Source: Telluribacter humicola (GTDB lineage: Bacteria > Bacteroidota > Bacteroidia > Cytophagales > Spirosomataceae). From it: a stretch of 64,000 nucleotides of DNA. The position numbers were made by a program, and so were the translations under genes. The stretch is taken from the NCBI RefSeq assembly GCF_017355935.1, contig NZ_JAFIQT010000004.1:62001-126000 (forward strand), read 5' to 3'. Shown here in pieces: positions 17,132-26,076 of the stretch. Numbering within the stretch: position 1 is the stretch's first letter; the number at the start of each line of letters is the position of its first letter. The notes beneath the pieces are model-generated. The model had not been told where the DNA came from and did no database searches. It worked only from the letters and a program-made list of their open reading frames with translations.

Positions 17132-20100
17132 ATGGCTAGACCCCTAAAAACAAGTCTCTATGGATTACTCATAGGTCTTGTAATGACGCTGATCAGCATT
17201 TCTGCTTTTCAATTCAGCTTTTCGGATACGCTGGATGTTAACCAGGGGTCCCGAATCTTTTTGCTGGGCGGTAACCTATGTTCCAGAATGCTGAATTTCG
17301 GTCATTTTGAAACGGAAATGCAGGTTCGCTATCCCGACAGCCAGCTCTTTATCCGGAACATGTGCGATCCCGGCGATACGCCCGGGTTCCGTCCCCGCTC
17401 CGCCCGTAACTCGCCCTGGGCATTTCCGGGTGCCGAAAAGTTCCAGACCGAATACGCCAATCCATCGGATAGCCAGGGACAGTTCCCGTCGGACGACGAA
17501 TGGCTAACTCGCCTCAAAGCAGATATTATCGTAGGCTTCTTCGGATACAGCGAGTCATTTCAGGGACCAGCCGGACTGGACAACTACAAGGCTGAATTAG
17601 AAGCTTTCATTAAGCACACGCTCGCACAGAAGTACAATGGCACCACCGCTCCTAAACTCGCCCTGGTTTCGCCCATTGCTTTTGAGGATCTGTCGGCTCG
17701 AATGGATGTACCGAATGGCAAAAAGTGGAATGAAAATCTGGCGCTATACACCAAAGCCATGAAAGAAGTGGCCGAAAAGCACAATGTACTTTTCGTTGAT
17801 GCCTTTACTCCTTCCAAAAGCTGGTACGCATCCAGTGCCGAGCCCCTGACCATTGACGGCTTGCAACTTAACGATAAAGGATACCAGAAGCTGGCCGTGC
17901 TGCTGGCCGATCAGCTATTTGGCAAGGAAGCTCCCAAAGCCAAAGTAGACCGCCAGGTGGTTTATAAAGCTGTGATGGATAAAAACTGGTACTGGCACAA
18001 CGACTACAAAATTCCCAACGGAGTGCACGCCTGGGGACGTCGGTTTAACCCGTTTGGTCCAGACAACTACCCCTACGAGATAGAAAAGATCAGGCAAATG
18101 ACCGCTAATCGTGATACGGCCATCTGGGTAGCCGCCAGTGATATGGAAGGGCAAAAATTTGACCTGGCTGCCGCTGACAAAAGGACCCGGACCTTACCAC
18201 CCGTCAAGACCAACTTTAATCCGGAAGCAAACGGTAGCCTTACCTACCTCTACGGCGAAGAAGCCCTTAGCAAACTGAAAGCCCCTCCGGGATACAAGAT
18301 CGAGCTGTTCGCGTCGGAGAAGGAGTTTCCTGATCTGGCCAACCCCGTACAGATGACCTTCGATAATAAGGGACGCCTGTGGGTAGTAACCATGCCCAGT
18401 TACCCGCACTTCAAGCCGGGCGACTCAATGCCCGATGATAAAATCATTATTTTTGAAGATACCAATAATGACGGCAAAGCCGATAAGCAAACTATTTTCA
18501 AGGATGGTCTGCACGTACCGGTAGGTTTCGAAATTACACCCGAGGGTGTGTACGTATCGCAGGGCACCAATCTGATGTTGTACACCGACACCAACGGGGA
18601 TGACAAGGCCGACAGGCAGGAAATTATCCTTAGTGGCTTTGATGACCACGATACGCACCATGAAATCAGTGCATATGTAGCTGATCCTTCGGGAGCCATA
18701 TATATGGGAGAAGGAGTATTTCTGCATACCAACGTCGAAACACCTTACGGTACCGTACGGGCCACCAACGGCGGGTTCTACCGCTACAATCCCCAGCGTC
18801 GCCATCTGGAACGTACGGCTCAGCTGGCCATACCCAATCCCTGGGGAATCGCCTTCGATGAGTGGGGTCAGCCTATATTTGCCGAAACCTCAAGCCCTGA
18901 TGTGCGCTGGCTGATGCCGGGTACCGTAAAGCCGATGTACGGCGAGTCTACTGACAAATCAAAACAACTAATTGAAGATAAGCAGCGGGTACGGCCTACA
19001 TCAGGTCTGGAATTCGTATCCAGCCGTCACTTCCCCGACGAGGTACAGGGCAATTTCCTTATCAACAATACCATTGGATTTCTGGGTATGAAAATGCATA
19101 CCCTCAAAGATGATGGTACGGGCTACAAGAGTAATTTTGTGATGGACCTGGTAAAGGGCGAAGACCGCAACTTCCGTCCGGTCGACATGGAGTTTGCTCC
19201 CGACGGCTCACTCTATTTCATAGACTGGCACAACATCCTGATCGGCCACATGCAGCACAATGCCCGTGATCCCCTGCGCGACCACGTGCACGGCCGGATC
19301 TACCGGATCACCTATCCTTCCCGCCCGCTGGTGACTCCCGCCAAAGTAGCCGGGGCCAGCGTGGAGCAATTGCTGGAAAACCTAAAGCTACCCGAGTACC
19401 GTACCCGCTACCGCACGCAGCGGGAGCTACGGGGCCATAAGGCGAGCGAAGTACTACCCAAACTCAACAAGTGGGTAGCGTCTCTGGACAAAAACGATCC
19501 CCGCTACGAACACCACCTGCTCGAGGCCCTCTGGACTACCTGGGGCCTGAATAAAGTGGACCAGAAGCTGCTCCGGCAGATGCTGAAAGCTAAAGATCCC
19601 CGCGCTCGGGCTGCCGCCGTGCGGGTAGTACGCTATACCGGCCATCAGGTACCTGACCAGACCGAACTGCTGAAGCAGGCGGCCCGCGATGAGCACGGCC
19701 GGGTGAGGCTGGAGGCCATTGTAGCCGCTTCCTGGCTGGATAAGGACAAAGGATTGGCCGTACTAGCCGAGGCTAAAAAAATGCCCCTGGACGACTGGAT
19801 GGACAAAGCCTATGAAACCGCCGAAGCCCACCTCAACGGACAACTGGTACGCAAGAAAATCGAGAAAGTAGCCGAATCGAACCTGAAAGGGAAGGAACTC
19901 GCACTTTTCACCAAAGGCAAAGAGATCTATGCCCGCGACGGCCACTGCGCCACCTGCCACCAACCCGACGGACAGGGCCTGTCGGCTTCGGGCTTCCCAC
20001 CGCTGGCGGGTACCAAGTGGGTGACAGGCAACGAAGACCGGCTCATAAAAGTGGTACTGAAAGGATTGCTGGGCCCGATCGTGGTCAATGGCAAAGAGTA

Positions 20101-20305
20101 CGCCGGACAGGTACCCATGACCCCCTTTGGCAGCATGCTCAACGATGAGGAGGTAGCCTCGGTACTGACCTATGTACGTAAGTCATTTGGTAACCAGGCT
20201 TCGGCCATCACGCCTGAGAAAGTAAAACAGGTAAGGGCTGCGACAGAGAAAGATCCTGTGTTCTATAATCCGGACAAGTTGTTGAAGGTACACCCGATGG
20301 AGTAG
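17132..20305 (+). CDS. Four-part fusion: SGNH-like domain, propeller dehydrogenase-like domain, HEAT-like region, cytochrome c
   Basis: A 1057-residue exported protein with an N-terminal hydrophobic helix. Residues 40-260 follow the SGNH/GDSL hydrolase order but with the key residues changed: GGN at 46-48 where the nucleophile Ser should be, FFGYSES at 136-142 instead of GxNE, and DGLQLN at 242-247 where DxxH is expected. Residues about 380-700 resemble the NHL/glucose-dehydrogenase-like propeller of PVC-type heme proteins (NPVQMTFDNKGRLWVV, NPWGIAFDEWGQP, RPVDMEFAPDGSLYFIDW). About 740-900 are helical repeats. A class-I cytochrome c domain has CATCH (Cys939, Cys942, His943) and a distal Met in VPMTPFG. 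It probably passes electrons from sugar oxidation in the periplasm. It follows the ThuA gene. Confidence 0.9.
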   Translation: MARPLKTSLYGLLIGLVMTLISISAFQFSFSDTLDVNQGSRIFLLGGNLCSRMLNFGHFETEMQVRYPDSQLFIRNMCDPGDTPGFRPRSARNSPWAFPGAEKFQTEYANPSDSQGQFPSDDEWLTRLKADIIVGFFGYSESFQGPAGLDNYKAELEAFIKHTLAQKYNGTTAPKLALVSPIAFEDLSARMDVPNGKKWNENLALYTKAMKEVAEKHNVLFVDAFTPSKSWYASSAEPLTIDGLQLNDKGYQKLAVLLADQLFGKEAPKAKVDRQVVYKAVMDKNWYWHNDYKIPNGVHAWGRRFNPFGPDNYPYEIEKIRQMTANRDTAIWVAASDMEGQKFDLAAADKRTRTLPPVKTNFNPEANGSLTYLYGEEALSKLKAPPGYKIELFASEKEFPDLANPVQMTFDNKGRLWVVTMPSYPHFKPGDSMPDDKIIIFEDTNNDGKADKQTIFKDGLHVPVGFEITPEGVYVSQGTNLMLYTDTNGDDKADRQEIILSGFDDHDTHHEISAYVADPSGAIYMGEGVFLHTNVETPYGTVRATNGGFYRYNPQRRHLERTAQLAIPNPWGIAFDEWGQPIFAETSSPDVRWLMPGTVKPMYGESTDKSKQLIEDKQRVRPTSGLEFVSSRHFPDEVQGNFLINNTIGFLGMKMHTLKDDGTGYKSNFVMDLVKGEDRNFRPVDMEFAPDGSLYFIDWHNILIGHMQHNARDPLRDHVHGRIYRITYPSRPLVTPAKVAGASVEQLLENLKLPEYRTRYRTQRELRGHKASEVLPKLNKWVASLDKNDPRYEHHLLEALWTTWGLNKVDQKLLRQMLKAKDPRARAAAVRVVRYTGHQVPDQTELLKQAARDEHGRVRLEAIVAASWLDKDKGLAVLAEAKKMPLDDWMDKAYETAEAHLNGQLVRKKIEKVAESNLKGKELALFTKGKEIYARDGHCATCHQPDGQGLSASGFPPLAGTKWVTGNEDRLIKVVLKGLLGPIVVNGKEYAGQVPMTPFGSMLNDEEVASVLTYVRKSFGNQASAITPEKVKQVRAATEKDPVFYNPDKLLKVHPME

Positions 20306-20634
20306 TATTTGAAAATCCTACTATATATCAATACATGGAGGTTTATTTCTTTTCCGAAATCATTTCGATCAAGGCTAAACAACTATTTACATTTTTAATA
20401 TCAATAAAAGCTCCTCTCCCTGAGAAATATCATTCTTTTCCGCTTTCTATTGCGTAGAAGCGTTCACCAATAAAGGTCTTCATTTGGTCGCATAAAGCCC
20501 TGTGTTATTGTATTGATTTATATACGAGTATAGTTGCCCTTGCTGGGCCAGGCCGGGCAAGTAAGCTCCGTTGGGCAGCAACTTGCCCGGCCTGGATGCA
20601 TTGATGCATGGGTATTGGCCGCCACTACAAACGG
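20306..20634. other. Intergenic region between convergent genes
   Basis: About 330 bp between the ends of the cytochrome fusion and the qorB-like gene. The only structure seen is the perfect hairpin at 20548-20595. No small gene or RNA is evident. Confidence 0.6.
20548..20595. terminator. Perfect 15-bp inverted repeat between convergent genes
   Basis: Arms 20548-20562 (CCAGGCCGGGCAAGT) and 20581-20595 (ACTTGCCCGGCCTGG) pair at all 15 positions around an 18-nt loop, a very GC-rich stem. It sits 40 bp before the stop of the leftward reductase and 240 bp after the stop of the rightward gene, so a bidirectional transcription barrier is the likely role, though no T-run follows. Confidence 0.6.
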
Positions 20635-21498
20635 TCATCTACCCGAGAAATAAGTCGCTTTCAGGTACTCCCGTAGCGAAGTTGGCTTGCGGCCCAGCAG
20701 ATGCTCGACTGTATTGTCTGTCCCGGCCAGCATACCGTGTTTGGTGGCGGCACCCCACTGGGCAAAGAAGTTAGCGACCACTTCAGGGAAGCCTGAGGCT
20801 ACTTTATGGGCAATGTAGGGCGCCAACTCACTGCTTTTGTAAACGATGGGCCGGCCCGCTAAGGTGGATAGTTCCCGGGCGATATCGTGAAACGAATAGG
20901 CTTCACTCCCCGATAAGGTGTACTCCTGGTTGTCATGCCCTTCGCTGGTCAGCAGGGCGGCCGTAGCAGCGGCCAGTTCGGTTCGCTTGATGAAAGCGAT
21001 TTTGCCTTCTCCCGCCGTAAAACGTATCTCCGTGTCCGGCACCTCGCTTCCAATCAGGTACCCCAGACCTTCAAAGTAGTAGCCGTTTTTGAGAATGGTA
21101 TAGATCAATCCGGACGCTTTGAGGTAGGCTTCAGTGGCCAGATCACTTTCGGTGACCTCCGACAGCACAAAATTTGAGCTGCGCTGGATGCTGGTATAAA
21201 AAAGGTGCTTTACCCCGGCTTCCCTGGCAGCGTCGATGACGTTGAGGTGCTGGCGCACCCGATCAGTAAAGGCCACGGCAGAAACCAGCAGCACTTTATC
21301 GATGCCCTGAAAGGCTTGTACCAGCGCGGGATAGTCAAAGTAATCGGCTTTCCGGACGTCTACGCCCCGCTGGACGAGGTCCGTGGCTTTGCTGACGTCG
21401 CGCACCAAAGCGGCGATTTCTGCGGCCGGATTGGTAGTGAGCAATGCATCGATAGTTTGGTGGCCTAACCCACCGGTGGCTCCCGTTACTAAAATCAT
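20635..21498 (-). CDS. QorB-like NmrA/SDR-family NAD(P)H-dependent quinone reductase
   Basis: A 287-residue atypical short-chain dehydrogenase of the NmrA/QorB type. The Rossmann nucleotide-binding motif is at the N-terminus (ILVTGATGGLGHQTI, glycines 6-12), followed by RDVSKATDLVQRGVDVRKADY, which is the region that reads NADPH in this family, and then HLFYTSIQRS and TILKNGYYFE. Family members reduce quinones using NADPH in the cytoplasm. It is divergent from an HxlR regulator, and the 103-bp gap holds two copies of one palindrome, so expression is probably repressed by that regulator and released by electrophiles. A second QorB-like gene lies at 36 kb. Confidence 0.88.
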   Translation of the reverse strand: MILVTGATGGLGHQTIDALLTTNPAAEIAALVRDVSKATDLVQRGVDVRKADYFDYPALVQAFQGIDKVLLVSAVAFTDRVRQHLNVIDAAREAGVKHLFYTSIQRSSNFVLSEVTESDLATEAYLKASGLIYTILKNGYYFEGLGYLIGSEVPDTEIRFTAGEGKIAFIKRTELAAATAALLTSEGHDNQEYTLSGSEAYSFHDIARELSTLAGRPIVYKSSELAPYIAHKVASGFPEVVANFFAQWGAATKHGMLAGTDNTVEHLLGRKPTSLREYLKATYFSGR

Positions 21499-21529
21499 AG
21501 TAGAAAGAGTTAAAAATTCATGTATATTT

Positions 21530-21546
21530 ACTTGCGATTTGCAAGT
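21530..21546. promoter_or_regulatory. Operator copy 1 of the qorB-like/HxlR divergent promoter
   Basis: The 17-bp dyad ACTTGC-GATTT-GCAAGT has perfect 6-bp arms. It is 31 bp upstream of the reductase start. An identical-arm second copy lies with its centre 35 bp away, so this is most likely an HxlR binding site. Confidence 0.8.
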
Positions 21547-21564
21547 TCAAAGGTAAACTAATTC

Positions 21565-21581
21565 ACTTGCATATTGCAAGT
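21565..21581. promoter_or_regulatory. Operator copy 2 of the qorB-like/HxlR divergent promoter
   Basis: The 17-bp dyad ACTTGC-ATATT-GCAAGT has the same perfect 6-bp arms as copy 1 with a different 5-bp centre. It ends 20 bp before the HxlR start codon, so a bound regulator here should also repress its own gene. Confidence 0.8.
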
Positions 21582-21601
21582 AATATCAAAATTGTTTTTT
21601 T

Positions 21602-22018
21602 ATGAAAGTAGTAAAACAGCGTTCTACTTGCCCCATCAGCACATCGCTCGACGTGCTTGGGGATAGGTGGACCCTGCTCATTCTGCGGGACATGGTGTTT
21701 GCGGGAAAGTCTACCTACGGAGAATTCCTGCAATCAGCGGAAAAAATAGCGACCAACGTTCTGGCCGATCGCCTGGCGGTCCTAGAGTCGCAGGGCCTAA
21801 TAACCAAGGCTGTGGCCTCTGATAAGAAATCGAAGTTTATCTACCGCCTAACTGAAAAAGGGGTAGATACAATCCCAATTATTGTAGCGCTTATTCAGTG
21901 GGGTATCAAGCATTGTCCCACCGATGTCAACCCTGACTTGCTGGAAGAACTTCAGGCAGGGAAAGAGGCAGTCGTAGAGAAGTACCAACGGCTTGCCCGC
22001 GAAAAGGCCTTGGTATAA
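21602..22018 (+). CDS. HxlR-family winged-helix redox/electrophile-responsive regulator
   Basis: A 138-residue HxlR-family winged-helix protein: STCPISTSLDVLGDRWTLLI at 8-27, the recognition region with NVLADRLAVLESQGLI, and a wing at DKKSKFIYRLTEKG. Cys10 occupies the conserved N-terminal redox-sensing position, and a second Cys105 (GIKHCPTD) is present; the 95-residue interval equals that between the two disulfide-forming cysteines of Bacillus YodB as I recall them. It is transcribed away from the qorB-like gene and the shared gap holds two dyads, one close to its own start, so autorepression is likely. Predicted to sense quinones or disulfide stress. Confidence 0.9.
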   Translation: MKVVKQRSTCPISTSLDVLGDRWTLLILRDMVFAGKSTYGEFLQSAEKIATNVLADRLAVLESQGLITKAVASDKKSKFIYRLTEKGVDTIPIIVALIQWGIKHCPTDVNPDLLEELQAGKEAVVEKYQRLAREKALV

Positions 22019-22499
22019 CCAAGAAGGGTGATCTCACGCATGTAAAGTAGTGGGTTAAAAAGTGCGCGTTTGGGAAATAGTGGCATGAAGCATTAGAGAA
22101 AGTAAGTAAAGAAGGCCCACCTCCTTGAAGGAGTTAAACGTATAGCTAAAGCCTTTTCTAATAAATCGTCTCGTCCTGATTTTCATTTACGACCATTACC
22201 TAAAATACTGTATATGCAGTATTGACTCTGAGGTCATATGGCCCATTATTTGCATGACGATTAGTGTGATATCTCATCAAGATAAAGTAGCCAGATAGGC
22301 TACTGGATAGGCTACTGGTGGTACTTTTTTATGTAGTCTGATTTTTCTGCCATACCAGATGAGAAGTCAGAAGGTAGTACGTAAGTATATACATTCACAA
22401 CTAACTTTTGGCAGATTTACCTACTCTGCTAACGGTGAAGTCAATATCACTGATGAGCTTTATTAAACACCTTAACTCTATTTAAATACCCGTCTATCT
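22019..22499. other. Intergenic region with a 12-bp tandem duplication and a dyad
   Basis: About 480 bp with no gene. GATAGGCTACTG occurs twice head to tail at 22294-22305 and 22306-22317, next to AGTAGCC at 22286-22292 which pairs with GGCTACT at 22298-22304. A separate dyad AATACTG/CAGTATT with a 6-nt centre lies at 22204-22223. These could be regulatory; nothing else was seen. Confidence 0.5.
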
Positions 22500-22946
22500 A
22501 TGAAACCCATCTTGAAATTATCACTTCTGTCCCTACTGCTGTGCCAGGGGTGCGAAAAAGACAGTATACGAGATATAGGGGGCCCTTTTTCCCGTCATCT
22601 ACAGGGCCGTTGGGAATTGGAAAAAATGATTACACCTACCCGTACGCTTACCGGTTCACAGATAGGATATAAGGAAATCGTAGAGTCAGGTAATGACGGC
22701 AATGGAAACTATGACAAGGTATACCGTAACGACACCCTGATAAAGACATATGATCATACCCGAGTACCCGGCCCCACCGGCAGCGCTGCCAGGATGGAGG
22801 TAACCATCAACTACTGGCCTGATATTAAGCGTTTCCACAAGATTAAGAGGAATCCAGGGCTCACAACGGTGGAAACCTCCGGCTATATCCCTGAAATTGG
22901 AGGAGCGCAGGATACAATAAGGTACTTCTATAGGAGATTAGAGTAA
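22500..22946 (+). CDS. Small lipocalin-like lipoprotein, hypothetical
   Basis: A 148-residue predicted lipoprotein with a signal peptide ending in a near-lipobox (LLLCQGC, Cys18). The start of the mature part, HLQGRWELEKMITPTRTLTG, resembles the first strand of lipocalin-like lipoproteins of Bacteroidota, and the rest is beta-rich without catalytic motifs. It is followed after only 5 bp by an outer-membrane-type gene, so both are probably one operon and may act together at the envelope. No specific role is known to me. Confidence 0.7.
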   Translation: MKPILKLSLLSLLLCQGCEKDSIRDIGGPFSRHLQGRWELEKMITPTRTLTGSQIGYKEIVESGNDGNGNYDKVYRNDTLIKTYDHTRVPGPTGSAARMEVTINYWPDIKRFHKIKRNPGLTTVETSGYIPEIGGAQDTIRYFYRRLE

Positions 22947-22951
22947 AGTCA

Positions 22952-23515
22952 ATGAAAAAGTTAACAGGCTACCTGCTCTTAGTTTATTTAGGTCTGACGT
23001 TACCACATTGCGCTCTGGCCCAAACTGATAGTATTAGAATATCTAAACCGACTATACCTGATCGCCGGGCTAAGGCCATTTATATGGAGGCTTTTGGCAG
23101 CAGTGGCTTTTACTATTCGCTCAACTGTGACATGCGTTTTCGTAAGGGGTTAAAGGGCTGGGGGGTCCGCGTTGGTATTACCAAACCGGTAACGGTAGGT
23201 GTTGCTACTACTTATTCGGGCCCCATCCTGATCAACTATGTAACATCAGAGCGTTCGGTGGCACTGGAAGCGGGTCTGGGCATAGTGGTAGCCAACACCA
23301 GATATACACATGAAGATCAATATAATGTTATCCGCAAGTATAGCCATTATGACTATAACTATGGGGTTGCTAACGTAGGCATACGGGTACAGCCGAAACG
23401 TACGGGTATTATGTGGCGCCTATATTGGGCACCCAATTGGGTTATGGGCCCTGATTATAATAATCAGAAGACTCTTATGTGGTTTGGTACATCACTAGGT
23501 GTGGGGTTCAAATAG
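22952..23515 (+). CDS. Predicted outer membrane beta-barrel protein, hypothetical
   Basis: A 187-residue protein with a signal peptide (LLLVYLGLTLPHCALAQ) and alternating hydrophobic/polar strands rich in Tyr, Gly and Trp (for example MEAFGSSGFYYSLNCDMRF and MWFGTSLGVGF), which fits a small outer membrane barrel of about eight strands. It starts 5 bp after the lipoprotein stop. I do not recognise a family; a similar two-gene lipoprotein/barrel layout is common for envelope proteins of unknown function. Confidence 0.65.
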   Translation: MKKLTGYLLLVYLGLTLPHCALAQTDSIRISKPTIPDRRAKAIYMEAFGSSGFYYSLNCDMRFRKGLKGWGVRVGITKPVTVGVATTYSGPILINYVTSERSVALEAGLGIVVANTRYTHEDQYNVIRKYSHYDYNYGVANVGIRVQPKRTGIMWRLYWAPNWVMGPDYNNQKTLMWFGTSLGVGFK

Positions 23516-24124
23516 CTTTTTTCAGCTATTGGCACAGTAGTAAGGTTAATACCTTATGCACTAGAATGAATCAGTACCATAAAGAATTAATTTTACTACA
23601 TCCATAAGACGTCAGTAACTCCCTGGTGCTCTTGCTGATCAGGTTCCTTTCTATCTCAGATGCCATAGAGAAAACCTACACAGGTTTACTTCTCCCTATT
23701 TTAGCTCTTCGAGGAACTGACCAATTGCCCGATAACGCCACCTTTCCAGATAACTTCTCCTGTGTTCCGCCACTGCGATATGAACTCGACCTTTCTCTGA
23801 TTTTTCTCGTTGGTTAGGTGCAGTATGTATTCTCTTCCAGCTCCTGATTCAGGAGGTTCGACCGCTGCCATGGTAACACGTGAATAGGCACTACTTCAAG
23901 GCATTATATTTCATTTAGATGAAAACCTGATTGATCTTCATTATTTATAATAATTATGATTTTATACTAAACTATGTTTTGCAAATTTTCTATATCGTTT
24001 ATAGCATGTGAATCGCTAAGGGTGTAACAACAGAATGGTACACTGAACAAAAAGATGCATCTTCCTTTGTACTTTTTTAAGAATGTTACTTACCTTTCGT
24101 CGCAATTTTTCTCTTTATGTACAC
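23516..24124. other. Intergenic region upstream of kup
   Basis: About 600 bp. A frame at 23626-23817 has no recognisable motif and is not called. A short perfect hairpin CTCCTG-ATT-CAGGAG is at 23841-23855. The last 150 bp are very AT-rich and should hold the kup promoter. I looked for a c-di-AMP-type riboswitch but could not recognise one. Confidence 0.45.
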
Positions 24125-26065
24125 ATGGATCATCATAAGCACCCTGATAAAGTCTCCGCAGCGGGCCTGCTGATAGCACTAGGTATCATTTTTGGCGACA
24201 TTGGTACTTCTCCACTTTATGTTATGCAAGCCATCCTGGGAGAGGAGAAGATTACAGATGAAATAGTCTATGGTGCTCTTTCCTGCATTTTCTGGACGCT
24301 TACTCTTCAAACTACGGTGAAATACGTCATCCTGATCCTGAAGGCGGACAACCGAGGAGAGGGAGGTATCTTTGCACTGTATGCTCTGGTACGACGCCAT
24401 GCCAAATGGCTTACCATACCAGCTATACTGGGTGGAAGTACTCTACTGGCTGACGGTATTATCACCCCTCCCATCTCTATTTCTTCGGCTGTTGAAGGTT
24501 TACAAATCCTGTATCCTACCCTTGAAACCATTCCGATAGTCATTGCTATATTGACGGCTATATTTCTGGTGCAGGCTTTTGGTACCAAAGTCGTAGGAGG
24601 TGCTTTCGGACCGATCATGATGGTTTGGTTTCTCATGTTAGCCATATTAGGCGTCTCCCAGATCATCTACCATCCAGAGATCTTCAAAGCCATCAACCCC
24701 TATTACGGCTATCAGCTATTGGCCAACCATCCCGGCGGCTTCTGGATGCTGGGGGCTGTATTCCTTTGTACCACCGGGGCCGAAGCTCTTTACTCCGACC
24801 TGGGCCACTGCGGGCGGGGTAATATCCGTGTGAGCTGGATCATGGTGAAGACGTGTCTGCTGCTGAACTACTTCGGTCAGGGGGCTTGGCTGATTGTACA
24901 TGCTGGCGAGTTTTTGCATGGACGTAAGCCTTTTTACGAGATAATGCCCCAATGGTGGTTATTACCTGGTATTGTCATTGCCACCTCAGCCACCATCATT
25001 GCTAGTCAGGCGCTGATCAGTGGTTCATTTACACTTATATCTGAAGCGATCCGTCTGAACTTCTGGCCCAAAGTACGGCTGGTTTATCCAAGCGTCCAGA
25101 AAGGGCAACTGTATGTGCCAAGCATCAACTGGCTCTTGTGGGCAGGATGTGTAGGCGTAGTACTTTACTTCAAGAAAGCGGAAAATATGGAAGCGGCTTA
25201 CGGGCTGGCCATCACCCTGACCATGATCATGACTACTCTGTTGATGGCCTACTACCTGTATGTACATCGTGTAAATCTGTGGTGGGTAATCGGCTTTCTG
25301 GTCCTTTACTTGTCCATCGAACTATCGTTTCTGGCCGCCAACCTGCTCAAATTCACGCACGGAGGATGGGTATCACTGGTAATTGCCACTTTGATTGCCA
25401 GCCTGATGATCGTCTGGCTCCGTGCCTTCTATATCAAGCTACGGCTAACGGAGTACGTAAAACTGGATGATTACCTGCCCGCTATGCGGGAGCTGAGCAA
25501 TGACATCAGCATACCCAAGTACACGACGCACCTGGTGTTCATGTCCAATGCCTCCCGGGTATCAGAAATAGAAAGTAAGATTATCTACTCCATCTTTCAG
25601 AAGCGTCCCAAGCGGGCAGATATCTACTGGTTTGTTCACGTAGAAACCACCGATGACCCTTACACCATGGAATACAAGGTAAATGTAATCGAGGAAGATG
25701 ACGTGGTGAAAGTTACCTTCCGCCTGGGCTTTCGGGTGGAGCAACGTATTAACCTCTACTTCAAAAGGGTCATTGAAGATATGGTCAAGAACAGTGAGGT
25801 AGATATCACCAGTAGGTATGAATCCCTGAGCCGACATAATGTCACGGGGGACTTCCGCTTTGTAGTACTTGAGCGCTTCCTATCCGTAGAAAACGATCTG
25901 CCATTCTTCGAGCAGCTGGTCATGAAGGCATACTTTGCCATCAAAGGAATTACTACCTCCGAAGATAAGTGGTTTGGACTGGAAAGCAGCTCAGTAAAAG
26001 TAGAGAAGGTACCTCTGGTGATTCGCCCGATTCAAAACATCAAACTAAAACGGGTGTATAGTTAA
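24125..26065 (+). CDS. kup: Kup-family low-affinity potassium uptake transporter
   Basis: A 646-residue Kup/HAK protein from the ATG at 24125; an in-frame ATG 42 bp upstream is possible. The signature N-terminus is AAGLLIALGIIFGDIGTSPL (residues about 11-30), including the GDIGTSPLY loop, and about twelve membrane helices follow, with further family stretches such as DNRGEGGIFALYAL, VQAFGTKVVGGAFGPIMMVW and ALYSDLGHCGRGNIR. The last 190 residues form the cytoplasmic domain typical of the family. It should carry out proton-coupled K+ import across the inner membrane. It stands alone; the converging neighbour is a serine hydrolase. Confidence 0.97.
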   Translation: MDHHKHPDKVSAAGLLIALGIIFGDIGTSPLYVMQAILGEEKITDEIVYGALSCIFWTLTLQTTVKYVILILKADNRGEGGIFALYALVRRHAKWLTIPAILGGSTLLADGIITPPISISSAVEGLQILYPTLETIPIVIAILTAIFLVQAFGTKVVGGAFGPIMMVWFLMLAILGVSQIIYHPEIFKAINPYYGYQLLANHPGGFWMLGAVFLCTTGAEALYSDLGHCGRGNIRVSWIMVKTCLLLNYFGQGAWLIVHAGEFLHGRKPFYEIMPQWWLLPGIVIATSATIIASQALISGSFTLISEAIRLNFWPKVRLVYPSVQKGQLYVPSINWLLWAGCVGVVLYFKKAENMEAAYGLAITLTMIMTTLLMAYYLYVHRVNLWWVIGFLVLYLSIELSFLAANLLKFTHGGWVSLVIATLIASLMIVWLRAFYIKLRLTEYVKLDDYLPAMRELSNDISIPKYTTHLVFMSNASRVSEIESKIIYSIFQKRPKRADIYWFVHVETTDDPYTMEYKVNVIEEDDVVKVTFRLGFRVEQRINLYFKRVIEDMVKNSEVDITSRYESLSRHNVTGDFRFVVLERFLSVENDLPFFEQLVMKAYFAIKGITTSEDKWFGLESSSVKVEKVPLVIRPIQNIKLKRVYS

Positions 26066-26076
26066 CTATTCTTACA

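Noticed and set aside
23626-23817. 63-codon plus-strand frame upstream of kup
   Set aside because: No motif, no partner, no plausible export or DNA-binding features.
23820-24124. Possible riboswitch upstream of the potassium transporter
   Set aside because: Only one short hairpin; no conserved core that I can recognise as a c-di-AMP or other ligand-binding RNA.
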